A stretch of 54,782 nucleotides of DNA from Coriobacteriia bacterium (GTDB lineage Bacteria > Actinomycetota > Coriobacteriia > Anaerosomatales > Anaerosomataceae): the NCBI GenBank assembly GCA_030651765.1, contig JAUSBY010000015.1, positions 138,043 through 192,824 on the forward strand, written 5' to 3'. The notes below the pieces were generated by a model. The model worked only from the letters and a program-made list of their open reading frames with translations. It did not search any database and had not been told where the DNA came from. Made by a program: the position numbers and the translations under genes. Below are positions 1 to 10,305 of the stretch, one piece after another (within the stretch, counting starts at the first letter, position 1; each line of letters opens with the position of its first letter).

Positions 1-312
1 CACGCACTCTTCGGCGGCTGCCACGATCTCGTCGAGCGTCATCTCGTAGGCACCCTCTTGTCCCGCCGAGCGTGAGAACGCGCAGAACTTGCAGCGGTTC
101 TCGCAGATGTTGGTCGGGTTGATGTGCCGGTTGACCATGAAATACACTCGATCGCCGTTGATGCGGCGGCGCACGTGGTCGGCGAGCTGCGCCACACCGA
201 GCAGGTCGGCGGTGGCGTACAGCGCGATGCCGTCCTCGCGGGAGAGCCGGGTGCCGGCGAGCACCTTGGCCGCGATCGGCTCGAGAGCGGGGTCGGTGAG
301 ATGGAAGGTCAT
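1..312 (-). CDS. mqnE: Aminodeoxyfutalosine synthase MqnE, N-terminal part (truncated by window edge)
   Basis: The gene reads leftwards from ATG at 312 and runs off the window at base 1, so only the first 104 residues are seen. They contain the radical-SAM cluster motif C-x3-C-x2-C (ICENRCKFCAFSR), preceded by FMVNRHINPTN, a signature I recognise from MqnE/CofH-type enzymes. MqnE joins a SAM-derived adenosyl radical to 3-[(1-carboxyvinyl)oxy]benzoate in the futalosine route to menaquinone. CofH and MqnC are close relatives, so the assignment rests on the N-terminal wording. A GGAGA ribosome site lies just upstream. Menaquinone would be the natural partner of the cytochromes further along the window. 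Confidence 0.82.
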   Translation of the reverse strand, partial: MTFHLTDPALEPIAAKVLAGTRLSREDGIALYATADLLGVAQLADHVRRRINGDRVYFMVNRHINPTNICENRCKFCAFSRSAGQEGAYEMTLDEIVAAAEECV

Positions 313-451
313 AGGTCGGTCTCCTGAACGGGGTCGGATACCGCCAGAGTGTATGCCCTCGGCGGCCGAAGCGCCACGCTCGCGGGCGGGGTCGGCTGGC
401 GACACGGGTATCTACACACTCTGACGTCGTGTGAGAGACGAGGCGGTACGC

Positions 452-1786
452 ATGGAGCACTTCGACGTGTTCGTGGTAGGAACGGGAGTCGCCGGTCAGA
501 CCGTGGCCGGCGAGGCCGCCGAGGCGGGCAAGCGGGTCGCCGTCACGGACGCCCGTGAGTATGGCGGCACATGCTCGCGTCGGGGGTGTGTCCCGAAGAA
601 GGTGCTCTACACCGCAGCCGAGACGGTCGAGCGCGTCCGGGCCCACGCAGGCGCCGGCGTGGCCGGCGAAGTGCGCATCGACTGGGCCGAACTCGTGGCA
701 TTCAAGCGCACGTTCACCGACCCCGTGCCGGAGCGGATCGAGCAGTGGCTGTCCGGCCTTGGTGTGACCACGCTTCATGGCGCGGCGCGGTTCGTCTCCG
801 CGGACGAGATCGAGGTCGACGGACGTTCGTACACCGCCGATCACTTCGTCCTGGCGCCCGGCGCCGTGCCGCGCCCGCTCGGCATACCGGGCGAGGACCT
901 CGTGGTGGACAGCGAGGCGTTCATGGATCTCGACTCCCTTCCGGCGCGCATCGTCTTCATCGGCGGCGGGTATGTCTCGTTCGAGTTCGCGCACATCGCG
1001 GCGGCGGCAGGCTCGGAGGTCACGATCCTGCATCGGGGCGCGCGTGCCCTGGAGGGTTTCGATCCCGACCTCGGCGAATGGCTGGTTGGCGCCTATCGGG
1101 AGCGGGGCATCGTGCTGCGCACCGAAGCGCACGTGGACGAGGTGTTGCGCACAGGCGGGGGGCTGGTGGTCGAGTGCTCGGACGGGCTGCCGGTCGTGTG
1201 CGACATGGTGGTCCACGGCGCTGGCCGCGTCCCGGCTCTCGACGGGCTCGCGCTTGAGGCCGCCGGTGTCGCGGCAGGTCCACACGGCGTGGAGGTCGAC
1301 GCATCGATGCGGTCCACGACCAACCCGCGCGTGTTCGCGGTCGGTGACGCGGCTGCGTCGGGTGCGCCGCTCACGCCGGTGGCCACCATCCAGGGCCGGG
1401 TCGTGGTCAGCAACCTTCTCACTCCCGGCTCGGCGACCTTCGACCCGGCGGTGACTCCGTCGGTCGTCTTCTCCGCGCCGCCACTGGCCGCAGTCGGCCT
1501 GACCGAGGAAACTGCACGGGCGGCGGGGCTCGGGATCGAGGTCAAGCTCAACGACATGGCCGGGTGGGCGTCGTTCAGGTGGGCCCGAAGCGATGTGGCC
1601 GGAGCGAAGATCATCGTCGAGCGGGCTACGGACAGGATCGTCGGTGCGCACCTCGTAGGCAACCATGCCGAGGAGGTAATCAACGTGTTCGCCGCCGCGA
1701 TGCGAGGCAGCTTGACCGCTACGGACCTTCGTTCGACCGCCTGGGCGTATCCCACGAGCGGCTCCGACATCGTCTACGTGCTGTAG
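452..1786 (+). CDS. FAD-dependent pyridine nucleotide-disulfide oxidoreductase (glutathione/mercuric reductase-like)
   Basis: A 444-residue class I flavoprotein disulfide reductase. Visible are the N-terminal FAD dinucleotide fold (VVGTGVAGQT), the redox-active disulfide GGTCSRRGC (Cys41/Cys46), an NAD(P)-binding fold (IVFIGGGYVSFEFA, ~165-180), the second FAD motif RVFAVGDAA (~300), and a C-terminal dimerisation domain. The usual catalytic HPTxxE near the C-terminus reads YPTSGSD, so the His that activates the interchange thiol is replaced by Tyr. The substrate therefore cannot be assigned; glutathione reductase or dihydrolipoyl dehydrogenase activity should not be assumed. I chose ATG 452 because an AGG-rich site lies ~9 bases upstream, while the in-frame GTG at 431 has none. 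It is divergent from mqnE. Confidence 0.8.
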   Translation: MEHFDVFVVGTGVAGQTVAGEAAEAGKRVAVTDAREYGGTCSRRGCVPKKVLYTAAETVERVRAHAGAGVAGEVRIDWAELVAFKRTFTDPVPERIEQWLSGLGVTTLHGAARFVSADEIEVDGRSYTADHFVLAPGAVPRPLGIPGEDLVVDSEAFMDLDSLPARIVFIGGGYVSFEFAHIAAAAGSEVTILHRGARALEGFDPDLGEWLVGAYRERGIVLRTEAHVDEVLRTGGGLVVECSDGLPVVCDMVVHGAGRVPALDGLALEAAGVAAGPHGVEVDASMRSTTNPRVFAVGDAAASGAPLTPVATIQGRVVVSNLLTPGSATFDPAVTPSVVFSAPPLAAVGLTEETARAAGLGIEVKLNDMAGWASFRWARSDVAGAKIIVERATDRIVGAHLVGNHAEEVINVFAAAMRGSLTATDLRSTAWAYPTSGSDIVYVL

Positions 1787-1839
1787 CGGAGTCCTCACGT
1801 CTGCCGGTGGGAGAGCGCCGCATCGGGTACGCTTGCGGT

Positions 1840-3237
1840 ATGCAGCAGCTAGCCGACATCGCGCGCAGCACCGTCGCCGGGCATGGGATGCTGCCGGACG
1901 GTGCGGCCGTTCTCGTGCTCGTGAGTGGCGGTGCCGACTCGGTGGCCCTCCTGCGGCTGCTCGCCGCCGGCGAGCTCGGCGACCGCTCCGGACGTCTGAG
2001 CGTCCTGCACGTCAACCACCTGCTGCGCGGTGAGGACGCGGACGGCGATGAGTCGTTCGTCTCGGCGCTCTGCGCCACGCTCGGCGTGCCGTGTCGCGCG
2101 GTTCGTTACGACGTCGCCGCCTATGCGCGCGCCGAGGGGCTCAACCTCGAAGACGCCGGCCGGCGGGTACGGTACCGCTTCGCCGACGACGAACTCGGTG
2201 CATGGTGCACCTCACTCGGCACACCGGGAGAGGTGGGTCGCATCGCGGTGGCGCATACAGCCGACGACCGCCTCGAGACGTTCCTGGCGCGCGTGATCAC
2301 CGGCGCCGGTACGGGCGGGCTCTCCTCGATCGTCCCGGTACGCGGACGCATCGTGCGTCCGCTCATAGACGCCCGCCGCGCAGAGGTGACCGGATACCTG
2401 ACCGAACTCGGACAGCCGTGGCGCGAGGATGCGACGAACGCGGACACCGCCCAGCAGCGTGCATGGCTCCGGCACGAGCTCCTGCCGATGATCGAGAGCC
2501 GCAATCCGTCGTTTGCCGAGACGTCCGGGCGAACGATGATGATCCTGGCCGGGGACGAGGCGCTGCTCTCGCAGCTGGGTGCTGATGCCGGGCAGGGCGT
2601 GGTCTCGACTGACGGCGATGCGCTCGTCTTCGAACGAAGCGCGCTTGCGGCGCTCCCGCGCGCGCTCGCTCGCCGGGTGGTCCGCGATGCTATCGTCGGA
2701 TCGTTCGGTGAGGCGTCACGGCTGCCGTTCGAGCACGTGGAGGCCATCGCGGCGGCCGCGGCCGGGGAGGGCTTCGCTCGCGACCTGCCGTTCGGTCTGC
2801 GGGCGCAAGCGGAGTACGATACAATCAGAGTTTCCCGGAGGGGAGACTCGGATTCGTCGGTGGCACCCGGCTTGCTCGAACTCCCGGGCGTGCTGGATCT
2901 TGGTGCATCGGGTACCATCGGCGCCCGTGAACTGCCCACCGGGGGCGTGTTGCCCGGTCCTGACGCGGTTTCGATCGATGCAGGTGCGGTGCGTTGGCCG
3001 CTCGTCGTCGACGCTGTTCGGGCCGGTGACCGGATGCGTCCGCTGGGGCTCGGGGGCAGCAAGAAGCTCTCCGACATCCTCATCGACGCGAAGGTCCCTG
3101 CGCGGATGCGGCACGTCACGCCGGTCGTGCGTGACGGTGAGCGCATCGTGTGGCTGGCGGGCGTCACGCTCGCCGAGGAGTGCCGGGTCACCCCGGCGAC
3201 AGAGCGGGTGGCGGAACTGACGTGGCGGCGCCCCTGA
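1840..3237 (+). CDS. tilS: tRNA(Ile)-lysidine synthase TilS
   Basis: A 465-residue ATP-pyrophosphatase-type enzyme that converts cytidine 34 of tRNA-Ile(CAU) to lysidine, switching the decoded codon from AUG to AUA. The P-loop SGGADS is at residues 29-34, followed by LHVNHLLRGEDADGDE, typical of the N-type PP-loop ATPase. Residues ~385-465 look like the TilS C-terminal domain (DRMRPLGLGGSKKLSDIL). Length fits the family (E. coli ~430). The start is the first ATG after the preceding gene's stop. It is followed by hpt and ftsH, a widely conserved bacterial order that supports the call. Confidence 0.93.
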   Translation: MQQLADIARSTVAGHGMLPDGAAVLVLVSGGADSVALLRLLAAGELGDRSGRLSVLHVNHLLRGEDADGDESFVSALCATLGVPCRAVRYDVAAYARAEGLNLEDAGRRVRYRFADDELGAWCTSLGTPGEVGRIAVAHTADDRLETFLARVITGAGTGGLSSIVPVRGRIVRPLIDARRAEVTGYLTELGQPWREDATNADTAQQRAWLRHELLPMIESRNPSFAETSGRTMMILAGDEALLSQLGADAGQGVVSTDGDALVFERSALAALPRALARRVVRDAIVGSFGEASRLPFEHVEAIAAAAAGEGFARDLPFGLRAQAEYDTIRVSRRGDSDSSVAPGLLELPGVLDLGASGTIGARELPTGGVLPGPDAVSIDAGAVRWPLVVDAVRAGDRMRPLGLGGSKKLSDILIDAKVPARMRHVTPVVRDGERIVWLAGVTLAEECRVTPATERVAELTWRRP

Positions 3238-3286
3238 CGGGGTGAGCGGCTGGTGGCCCCGACTAGGCCGAACCGAGGAAGGTGCG

Positions 3287-3837
3287 ATGAGCATCCACGC
3301 CGACATCGACCGAGTGATCCTGAGTGAGACCGAGATCGCGGAGCGTATCCGCGAGCTGGGTGAGGAGATCGCCCACGAGTATGCCGATGTCGCCAGGCCG
3401 GTCCTGCTGATCGCCGTGCTCCGCGGCGCTGCGCTGTTCGTCGCCGACCTTGCCCGGGCGATCGACGACAAGGTCGAGATCGACTTCATGGCTGTCTCGA
3501 GCTACGGCTCGTCGACCAAGTCCTCTGGCGTGGTTCGGATCATCAAGGACCTCGATGAGGACATAGAAGGCCGGGACGTTCTCGTCATCGAGGACATCCT
3601 CGACACGGGCCTCACGCTCAAGTACCTGCTCCGCAACCTCGCCTCCCGCAAGCCCGCAAGCCTCGAGGTCGTGACGCTCCTGCAGAAAGAGGGTAAGCAG
3701 CAGGTGCCGATCGACTGCAAGTACGTTGGATTCTCCGTCCCCGACGAATTCGTCGTCGGGTATGGACTTGACTACGCCGAGCGCTACCGGAACCTCCCGT
3801 ACATCGGCGTCCTCAAACCTGCGATCTACGCCGACTG

Positions 3838-3838
<1 letters not shown>
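3287..3838 (+). CDS. hpt: Hypoxanthine phosphoribosyltransferase
   Basis: A 183-residue type I phosphoribosyltransferase of purine salvage, making IMP/GMP from hypoxanthine/guanine and PRPP. The PRPP-binding motif [13 protein letters not shown] is at 98-110; the flexible-loop signature [11 protein letters not shown] (~71-81) and the C-terminal base-pocket region ([20 protein letters not shown]) are both present. Start ATG 3287 is preceded by GAGGAAGG at ideal spacing. Its stop overlaps the ftsH start by one base (TGATG), implying translational coupling. The tilS-hpt-ftsH order is the classic one. Confidence 0.94.
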
Positions 3839-5850
<2,012 letters not shown>

Positions 5851-5871
5851 CAAGAGCGCCCATCGAGCATG

Positions 5872-5903
5872 AGGCGCCATCCGATTCGGGTGGCGCCTTT
5901 CGT
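5872..5903 (+). terminator. Intrinsic terminator after ftsH
   Basis: An 11-bp stem (5872-5882 with 5888-5898, one U-G pair) with a 5-base loop GATTC, followed by TTTCGT. The arms read AGGCGCCATCC and GGGTGGCGCCT. It lies 22 bases past the ftsH stop and before the PadR regulatory region, so it separates the two transcription units. Confidence 0.75.
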
Positions 5904-5925
5904 GATGGCGCCACTTGCACTAGTC

Positions 5926-5949
5926 ACATATATGTCTTATACATATAGT
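5926..5949 (+). promoter_or_regulatory. AT-rich dyad, probable PadR operator/promoter
   Basis: In an otherwise GC-rich region there is a perfect 10-base palindrome ACATATATGT (5926-5935) overlapping an inverted repeat ATATGT-N5-ACATAT (5930-5935/5941-5946). A -10-like TATAGT (5944-5949) overlaps the right arm. PadR-family repressors commonly bind ATGT/ACAT dyads in their own promoters, and this one is 22 bases upstream of a padR-like gene, so autoregulation is likely. Confidence 0.55.
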
Positions 5950-5970
5950 GTCCGACGAAGGTGAGGTCAC

Positions 5971-6396
5971 GTGCACGAGTCAGATCCCGGAAGCATCTCG
6001 CGGCCGCGGCGACGCTGCTGCCAGGCGGCGGACGGTACGCAACGGCAGCTCGGCAGGGGGCGCGGTGCCCTCCTCGAGCCGGCGCTGCTCATAGCACTCG
6101 CCCGCTCGGAAGCACACGGGTACGACCTCGTGCGGGCGATAGAGGAGATGACGGGCGGAGACGTCGTTCCCGACACGGGCGGGCTGTACCGGCTGCTCCG
6201 TCGACTGGAGATCGAGGGTGTCGTCACCTCAAGCTGGCAGGAGAGCGGGTCCGGGCCGCAGCGCCGCGAGTATCGCCTCACCGACGAGGGGCGCGCGCTT
6301 CTGGCGCATTGGATGGAGCATCTCGCGGTGCGTCGCGACGCACTCGACCGGCTGATCCGGGCCGGCACGGATCAGAGCCGGGGGTGGCGCCGATGA
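5971..6396 (+). CDS. PadR-family winged-helix transcriptional regulator
   Basis: A 141-residue protein whose residues ~33-110 form a PadR winged helix (ALLIALARSEAHGYDLVRAIEE, then GGLYRLLRRLEIEGVV and REYRLTDEGRALL). The first ~28 residues are a basic, Cys-containing extension not typical of the family. The start is GTG 5971, preceded by GAAGGTGAGG; no later start would keep the first helix. The stop overlaps the next start (ATGA), so it is the first gene of an operon with NifX-like and ferredoxin-ATPase genes, which it presumably controls. The effector is unknown. Confidence 0.85.
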   Translation: MHESDPGSISRPRRRCCQAADGTQRQLGRGRGALLEPALLIALARSEAHGYDLVRAIEEMTGGDVVPDTGGLYRLLRRLEIEGVVTSSWQESGSGPQRREYRLTDEGRALLAHWMEHLAVRRDALDRLIRAGTDQSRGWRR

Positions 6397-6752
6397 AAGT
6401 CGCCGTATCCTCACTCGGCCCGACGCTTGACGATCGGGTCGACGAGCACTTCGGCAGGGCGATGTGGTTCGTCATCGCCGGTACCGACGGGGCCGATTTC
6501 GAGGCGATCGACAACGCCGAGAACCGCAACGCGCTCCAGGGTGCGGGTATCGCGTCGGCCGAACTCGTCTCCGAGCAGGGGGTAGCGGCGGTCATCACCG
6601 GACACCTCGGTCCGAAAGCCTTCTCCGCACTCGGAGCAGCCGGGATTCCCGGGTATGACGGCGCCGGGATGACGGTGCGCGCGGCGCTCGCCGCGTTCAC
6701 TGCAGGAGATCTCGGTGCGTTGGACGAGGCAGGAGAAGCACACAGTGGCTGA
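6393..6752 (+). CDS. NifX/NifB C-terminal-like (dinitrogenase iron-molybdenum cofactor) family protein
   Basis: A 119-residue single-domain protein of the DiNase_FeMo-co fold (MKVAVSSLGPTLDDRVDEHFGRA...GIASAELVSEQGVAAVITGHLGPKA). In nitrogen fixers this fold carries FeMo-cofactor precursors. Free-standing versions in anaerobes occur beside MinD-like ferredoxin ATPases and probably bind Fe-S or metal clusters. No nitrogenase genes are nearby, so the role here is open. It overlaps the padR stop (ATGA) and is followed by a second paralogue. Confidence 0.82.
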   Translation: MKVAVSSLGPTLDDRVDEHFGRAMWFVIAGTDGADFEAIDNAENRNALQGAGIASAELVSEQGVAAVITGHLGPKAFSALGAAGIPGYDGAGMTVRAALAAFTAGDLGALDEAGEAHSG

Positions 6753-6838
6753 TGCGAGACCGTGGCGGTGCGGATCCGCGCGTTGCCGGCGCTCGCGCGT
6801 AGGCCAGGAGAGTTGGTCTCGGAGAGAAGGGCAAGAAC

Positions 6839-7222
6839 GTGGCTGAGGACGGACGGATCGTACTGGCGGTACCCTCTATCGGCGAGGGCGGGATGGACAC
6901 CGAGCGCTCCGGGCACTTCGGTCGGTGTGACTGTTTCACGATCGTGGAGATCGCCGATGGGGCGATCGTCGGCACGCGCGTGGTCGACAATCCGCCGCAC
7001 GAAGAGGGCGGCTGCTTGCGCCCGGTGAACCTGCTGGCGTCCCACGGCGTCAACGCGCTCATCGTCGCAGGGATCGGTGCGCGACCACTCGCGGGTTTCG
7101 ATGCCGCCGGCATCACCGTGTACTTCGACGATGCGATCCCGAACGTCGGCGATGCGGTTGCCGCGCTCGTGGCAGGAGAGGTCGAGATCATCGATCCGGG
7201 GTACGTCTGCGGCGGCCACTAG
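6839..7222 (+). CDS. Second NifX/NifB-like cluster-carrier family protein
   Basis: A 127-residue paralogue of the preceding gene. It has the family opening (IVLAVPSIGEGGMDTERSGHFGRCDCFTIVEI) and the central LLASHGVNALIVAGIGARPL block. Unlike the first copy it has Cys residues at the front (GRCDC), in the middle (GGC) and near the C-terminus (GYVCGGH), which could hold a metal or cluster. The start is GTG 6839 with GAGAGAAGGG upstream. The 86 bases before it hold no gene. Three bases separate its stop from the next gene. Confidence 0.8.
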   Translation: MAEDGRIVLAVPSIGEGGMDTERSGHFGRCDCFTIVEIADGAIVGTRVVDNPPHEEGGCLRPVNLLASHGVNALIVAGIGARPLAGFDAAGITVYFDDAIPNVGDAVAALVAGEVEIIDPGYVCGGH

Positions 7223-7225
7223 TCC

Positions 7226-8149
7226 GTGTCGACGCCGCTCGCACCGCCACGCCCCGCGCGTCTGACAGTGGCCGTCGCATCGGGCAAGGGCGGGACGGGC
7301 AAGACGCTCGTTGCGACAAGCCTGGCGCTTGCAGCCTCTCGGGGCGGCACGCCGGCCGCCCTCATCGACTGCGACGCGGATGCGCCCAACGACGCACTGT
7401 TCCTGGCGCCGGCCTCGTCGGATACCGCGCCGGTCGAGGTGATGCTGCCGGTCATCGACGCGTCCTCGTGCGTGCTGTGCGGCGCGTGCCGGGACGTGTG
7501 CGCCTACGGCGCGGTGCGCATCCTCGGCGGACAGGTGATGGTCTTTCCCGAGCTGTGTCACGGGTGCGGAGCGTGTGTTGGCGCCTGTACGCCGCACTCG
7601 ATAGCGGAGCAGTCTCGCAGGGTCGGTGATGTGGAGTGGGGCCGCGTCAGCCCCGACCTTACCGGGCCGGCCGGGCTCGACGTCGTCACGGGCCGGCTCG
7701 ACATCGGTGAGGTCAAGACGCCGGCGGTCATACGGGCGGCCCGGGCGCGCGGTACGGTTCTCGCGAGGGCGGTCACCATCCTGGACGCGCCGCCGGGGGT
7801 CTCGTGCGCGGCGGTGGCCGCTATCCGCGATGCCGATGTGCTCGTGCTCGTGACCGAGCCGACGCCGTTCGGACTGCACGACCTCGAACTCGCGGTCGGG
7901 CTCGGGCGTGAGATGGGCCTGCCGATGGGGGTGGTGCTCAACCGCGACGGTACGGGCGGAGCGGACATCGCCGCGTACTGTGCCCGGGAGGGGATTCCCG
8001 TGATCGCGCGCATCCCGTTCGACCGGCGCATCGCCGAGATCTATGCCGAAGGAAGGCTCGTCATCGACGATCATCCCGAGGGCGCGGCGTGGTTCGGCGA
8101 GCTGTGGAGCTCCGTGCTCGCCCTGGTCGCCGAGGATGGTGCACGATGA
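7226..8149 (+). CDS. MinD/Mrp-like P-loop ATPase with inserted 2x[4Fe-4S] ferredoxin domain (copy 1)
   Basis: A 307-residue SIMIBI ATPase. The deviant Walker A KGGTGKT is at 21-27 and the switch-like DAPPG at ~190. Between them sit two classical [4Fe-4S] motifs, Cys82/85/88/92 and Cys111/114/117/121. Such proteins accompany NifX-like proteins in anaerobes and are thought to act in cluster assembly or ATP-gated electron transfer; no substrate is established. The start is GTG 7226, three bases after the previous stop, and the stop overlaps the next gene (ATGA). The adjacent downstream gene is its homologue. Confidence 0.87.
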   Translation: MSTPLAPPRPARLTVAVASGKGGTGKTLVATSLALAASRGGTPAALIDCDADAPNDALFLAPASSDTAPVEVMLPVIDASSCVLCGACRDVCAYGAVRILGGQVMVFPELCHGCGACVGACTPHSIAEQSRRVGDVEWGRVSPDLTGPAGLDVVTGRLDIGEVKTPAVIRAARARGTVLARAVTILDAPPGVSCAAVAAIRDADVLVLVTEPTPFGLHDLELAVGLGREMGLPMGVVLNRDGTGGADIAAYCAREGIPVIARIPFDRRIAEIYAEGRLVIDDHPEGAAWFGELWSSVLALVAEDGAR

Positions 8150-9072
8150 GGCAGATCGTCTTCGCATCGGGCAAGGGCGGCACCGGGAAGACCACGCTTG
8201 CCGCCCTCGGCGCGCACCTTGCCGCCGTCACAGACGGGATCACGCTCGCCGACTGCGATGTCGAGGCGGCGAACCTGCCGATCGCGCTCAAGGCGCGCAT
8301 CACGCGACGCGATCCGTTCGCGGGCGGGGCGAAAGCGGTGATCGACGCGGAGGTCTGCCGCGGCTGTGGCGCCTGCCTGGCCGCGTGTCGTTTCTCTGCG
8401 TTGGCTGCGGGCGACGACTTCTTCCGCAACCGCTCGTTCGTCGTCGATCCGTGGGCGTGCGAAGGCTGTGGCGCGTGCGTGCCGAAGTGCCTCGACGGCG
8501 CCATCCGCATGGAGCCTTCCCGGGCCGGTGAGGTGTTCTCGGCCGAGACAGTCGTGGGACCGATGGCCTTCGGCCAGCTGCTCCCGGGCGAAGACCTTTC
8601 GGGCAAGCTTGTGACCGAGGTCAGGGCACGGGCGCGGGAACTCGCCGAGTCCCGGCGCTCGGAGCTGATGCTTATCGATGGTCCGCCGGGTGTGGGCTGC
8701 CCCGCCATCGCGTCGATCACCAACGCCGATCTGCTCGTGGCGGTCACCGAGCCGACGGTATCCGGTGAGCACGACCTCGTGCGGCTGGTGGCGCTTGCCC
8801 GCCGGCTCGGTGTTCGGACGGCGGTGGTCCTGAACAAGGCCGATCTGTCCGCCGCGGGCGCGAGTCGGATCCGTGACCGTGTCGCCGCCGAGGGGCTCGA
8901 GCTGCTCGGAGAGGTGCCGTTCGACCCCGCGCTTGCCGACCTTCTTGCCGGACTGGCCGAGGGCGCGGACGCGACTGCCGCCGCCGGCCCGGGACTCGAT
9001 GCGGTACGGGCGGTGTGGCAGGCGGTGCGGGAGATCGTGTTGGTGGTGGCCCCGACAGGGAACCATAAGTGA
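8146..9072 (+). CDS. MinD/Mrp-like P-loop ATPase with inserted 2x[4Fe-4S] ferredoxin domain (copy 2)
   Basis: A 308-residue homologue of the upstream gene with the same architecture: Walker A KGGTGKT (10-16), ferredoxin motifs Cys71/74/77/81 and Cys105/108/111/115, then DGPPG and a C-terminal ATPase half (LLVAVTEPTVSGEHDL, AVVLNKADLS). Tandem pairs of such ATPases are known and may work as heterodimers. Translational coupling to copy 1 through ATGA supports equal production. It is the last gene of the PadR-NifX-MinD operon. Confidence 0.87.
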   Translation: MRQIVFASGKGGTGKTTLAALGAHLAAVTDGITLADCDVEAANLPIALKARITRRDPFAGGAKAVIDAEVCRGCGACLAACRFSALAAGDDFFRNRSFVVDPWACEGCGACVPKCLDGAIRMEPSRAGEVFSAETVVGPMAFGQLLPGEDLSGKLVTEVRARARELAESRRSELMLIDGPPGVGCPAIASITNADLLVAVTEPTVSGEHDLVRLVALARRLGVRTAVVLNKADLSAAGASRIRDRVAAEGLELLGEVPFDPALADLLAGLAEGADATAAAGPGLDAVRAVWQAVREIVLVVAPTGNHK

Positions 9073-9139
9073 GTGACGTCACCGCGGCAGGGGGCAGTAG
9101 TTGCGAGGGGCGAGTTCAGAGGGCGGCAGGGGCGGCCGC

Positions 9140-10300
9140 ATGCGGGGGCTATTCCATCCGCGCGTCCGCGAGGCAGAACTCGTGCCTCCGCCCGCCCACG
9201 GCCAGGCCGCGCTCATCACGGCGCTCGATATCGTGGCGGCGTCCATCTCCTCGGCCCGCAGCGTTCACGAGGTCCTCGACATCATCGTGGAGTCTGCCAA
9301 GCGTTTCACCGGAACCGAGAAGGTCGTCATCTGCCTGATCGATGAGTATGCCGAGGGGCTGACGCTCGACCCCTCCACGCTCGTGGTGCGGGGCGCCCGG
9401 GACATGTACACCGAGGAGTGGTGGGGCGGGCGCCTCGGCGACATCGTGGACGACACCTTCACCGAGGGCCGGCCCTGCTTCCACGTGGATCAGGAGCAGG
9501 GAGCGTGGCTGCTCGCCGTGCCCGTGCGCGTCCACGACCAGCCACTCGGCATCCTGGTCGCGATCAACGCGACCGATCATGCTCTCAGGCAGGAGCACAC
9601 GGCGTTCCTGTCCATCCTGGGCGCGTTCGCCGCGGCGTCCATAGCCAACGCGCGGCTGGCCGAGGAGAGTCGTTGGTCGCTCCTCGCCAGCGAGCGCGAG
9701 CGCATAGCGCGCGAGATGCACGACGGGATAGCGCAGTCGCTCTTCTCGATCTCCCTCGGCCTCGAGGTGTGCAAGAAGCAGGTGCACCGCGACCCTGCGG
9801 CCGTGGCCGATCGGCTCGATGAGCTCCAGTGTCTGCTCGAGAACAGCATGGGGGAACTTCGGCGCTACATCTACGACCTGCGTCCCGCGAACCTGCAGAA
9901 GCTCGGCTTGAACGGCGCGATCGAGTATTGGCTGCAGCACATCACCGCGGGGGACGGTCTGCACGCGCGGCTCGATGTGCGCGGCGATGTGTGCTCCCTT
10001 CCGGCCGAGAGTGAGGCATGTCTGTACCGGGTGGCGCGCGAGGCGGTGACCAATGCGGTCAAGCATGCGAAGGCGTCCACGGTCGTGGTGACTCTGGAGT
10101 ACGCTGGTGATTCGGTCGTGGTGCTCGTCGAAGACGACGGCTGCGGGTTCGATGTCCGTGCGGCCACTGCGGCGAGCGAGAGGGGCTCGACCGTCGGCCT
10201 GAAGAGTCTCGCCGAGCGTATGAGGTCGGCGGGTGGCGTTCTATCGATCACGTCCGGGCAGGGCGGCGGCTGCAGTGTGCGGGGGACGATTCCGCTCTAG
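9140..10300 (+). CDS. GAF-domain sensor histidine kinase (NarX/DegS, HisKA_3 type)
   Basis: About 386 residues and no membrane segments, so probably a cytoplasmic sensor. A GAF-type domain covers ~40-180. The HisKA_3 dimerisation/phosphoacceptor helix has its His at ~194 in ARELMH-like context (REMHDGIAQSL), followed by LRRYIYDLRP. The HATPase region has TNAVKHAKAS, VEDDGCGFD and GLKSLAERM. Its partner response regulator starts five bases downstream. I chose ATG 9140, preceded by a G-rich site; an in-frame TTG at 9101 is possible. Its position ahead of the Tad locus hints at, but does not prove, control of pilus genes. Confidence 0.9.
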   Translation: MRGLFHPRVREAELVPPPAHGQAALITALDIVAASISSARSVHEVLDIIVESAKRFTGTEKVVICLIDEYAEGLTLDPSTLVVRGARDMYTEEWWGGRLGDIVDDTFTEGRPCFHVDQEQGAWLLAVPVRVHDQPLGILVAINATDHALRQEHTAFLSILGAFAAASIANARLAEESRWSLLASERERIAREMHDGIAQSLFSISLGLEVCKKQVHRDPAAVADRLDELQCLLENSMGELRRYIYDLRPANLQKLGLNGAIEYWLQHITAGDGLHARLDVRGDVCSLPAESEACLYRVAREAVTNAVKHAKASTVVVTLEYAGDSVVVLVEDDGCGFDVRAATAASERGSTVGLKSLAERMRSAGGVLSITSGQGGGCSVRGTIPL

Positions 10301-10305
10301 GGGGC

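Noticed and set aside
6393-9072. Part of a nitrogenase (nif) cluster
   Set aside because: Only NifX-like and MinD-ferredoxin genes are present, with no nifH, nifD, nifK, nifE or nifN; these families are common in anaerobes that do not fix nitrogen.
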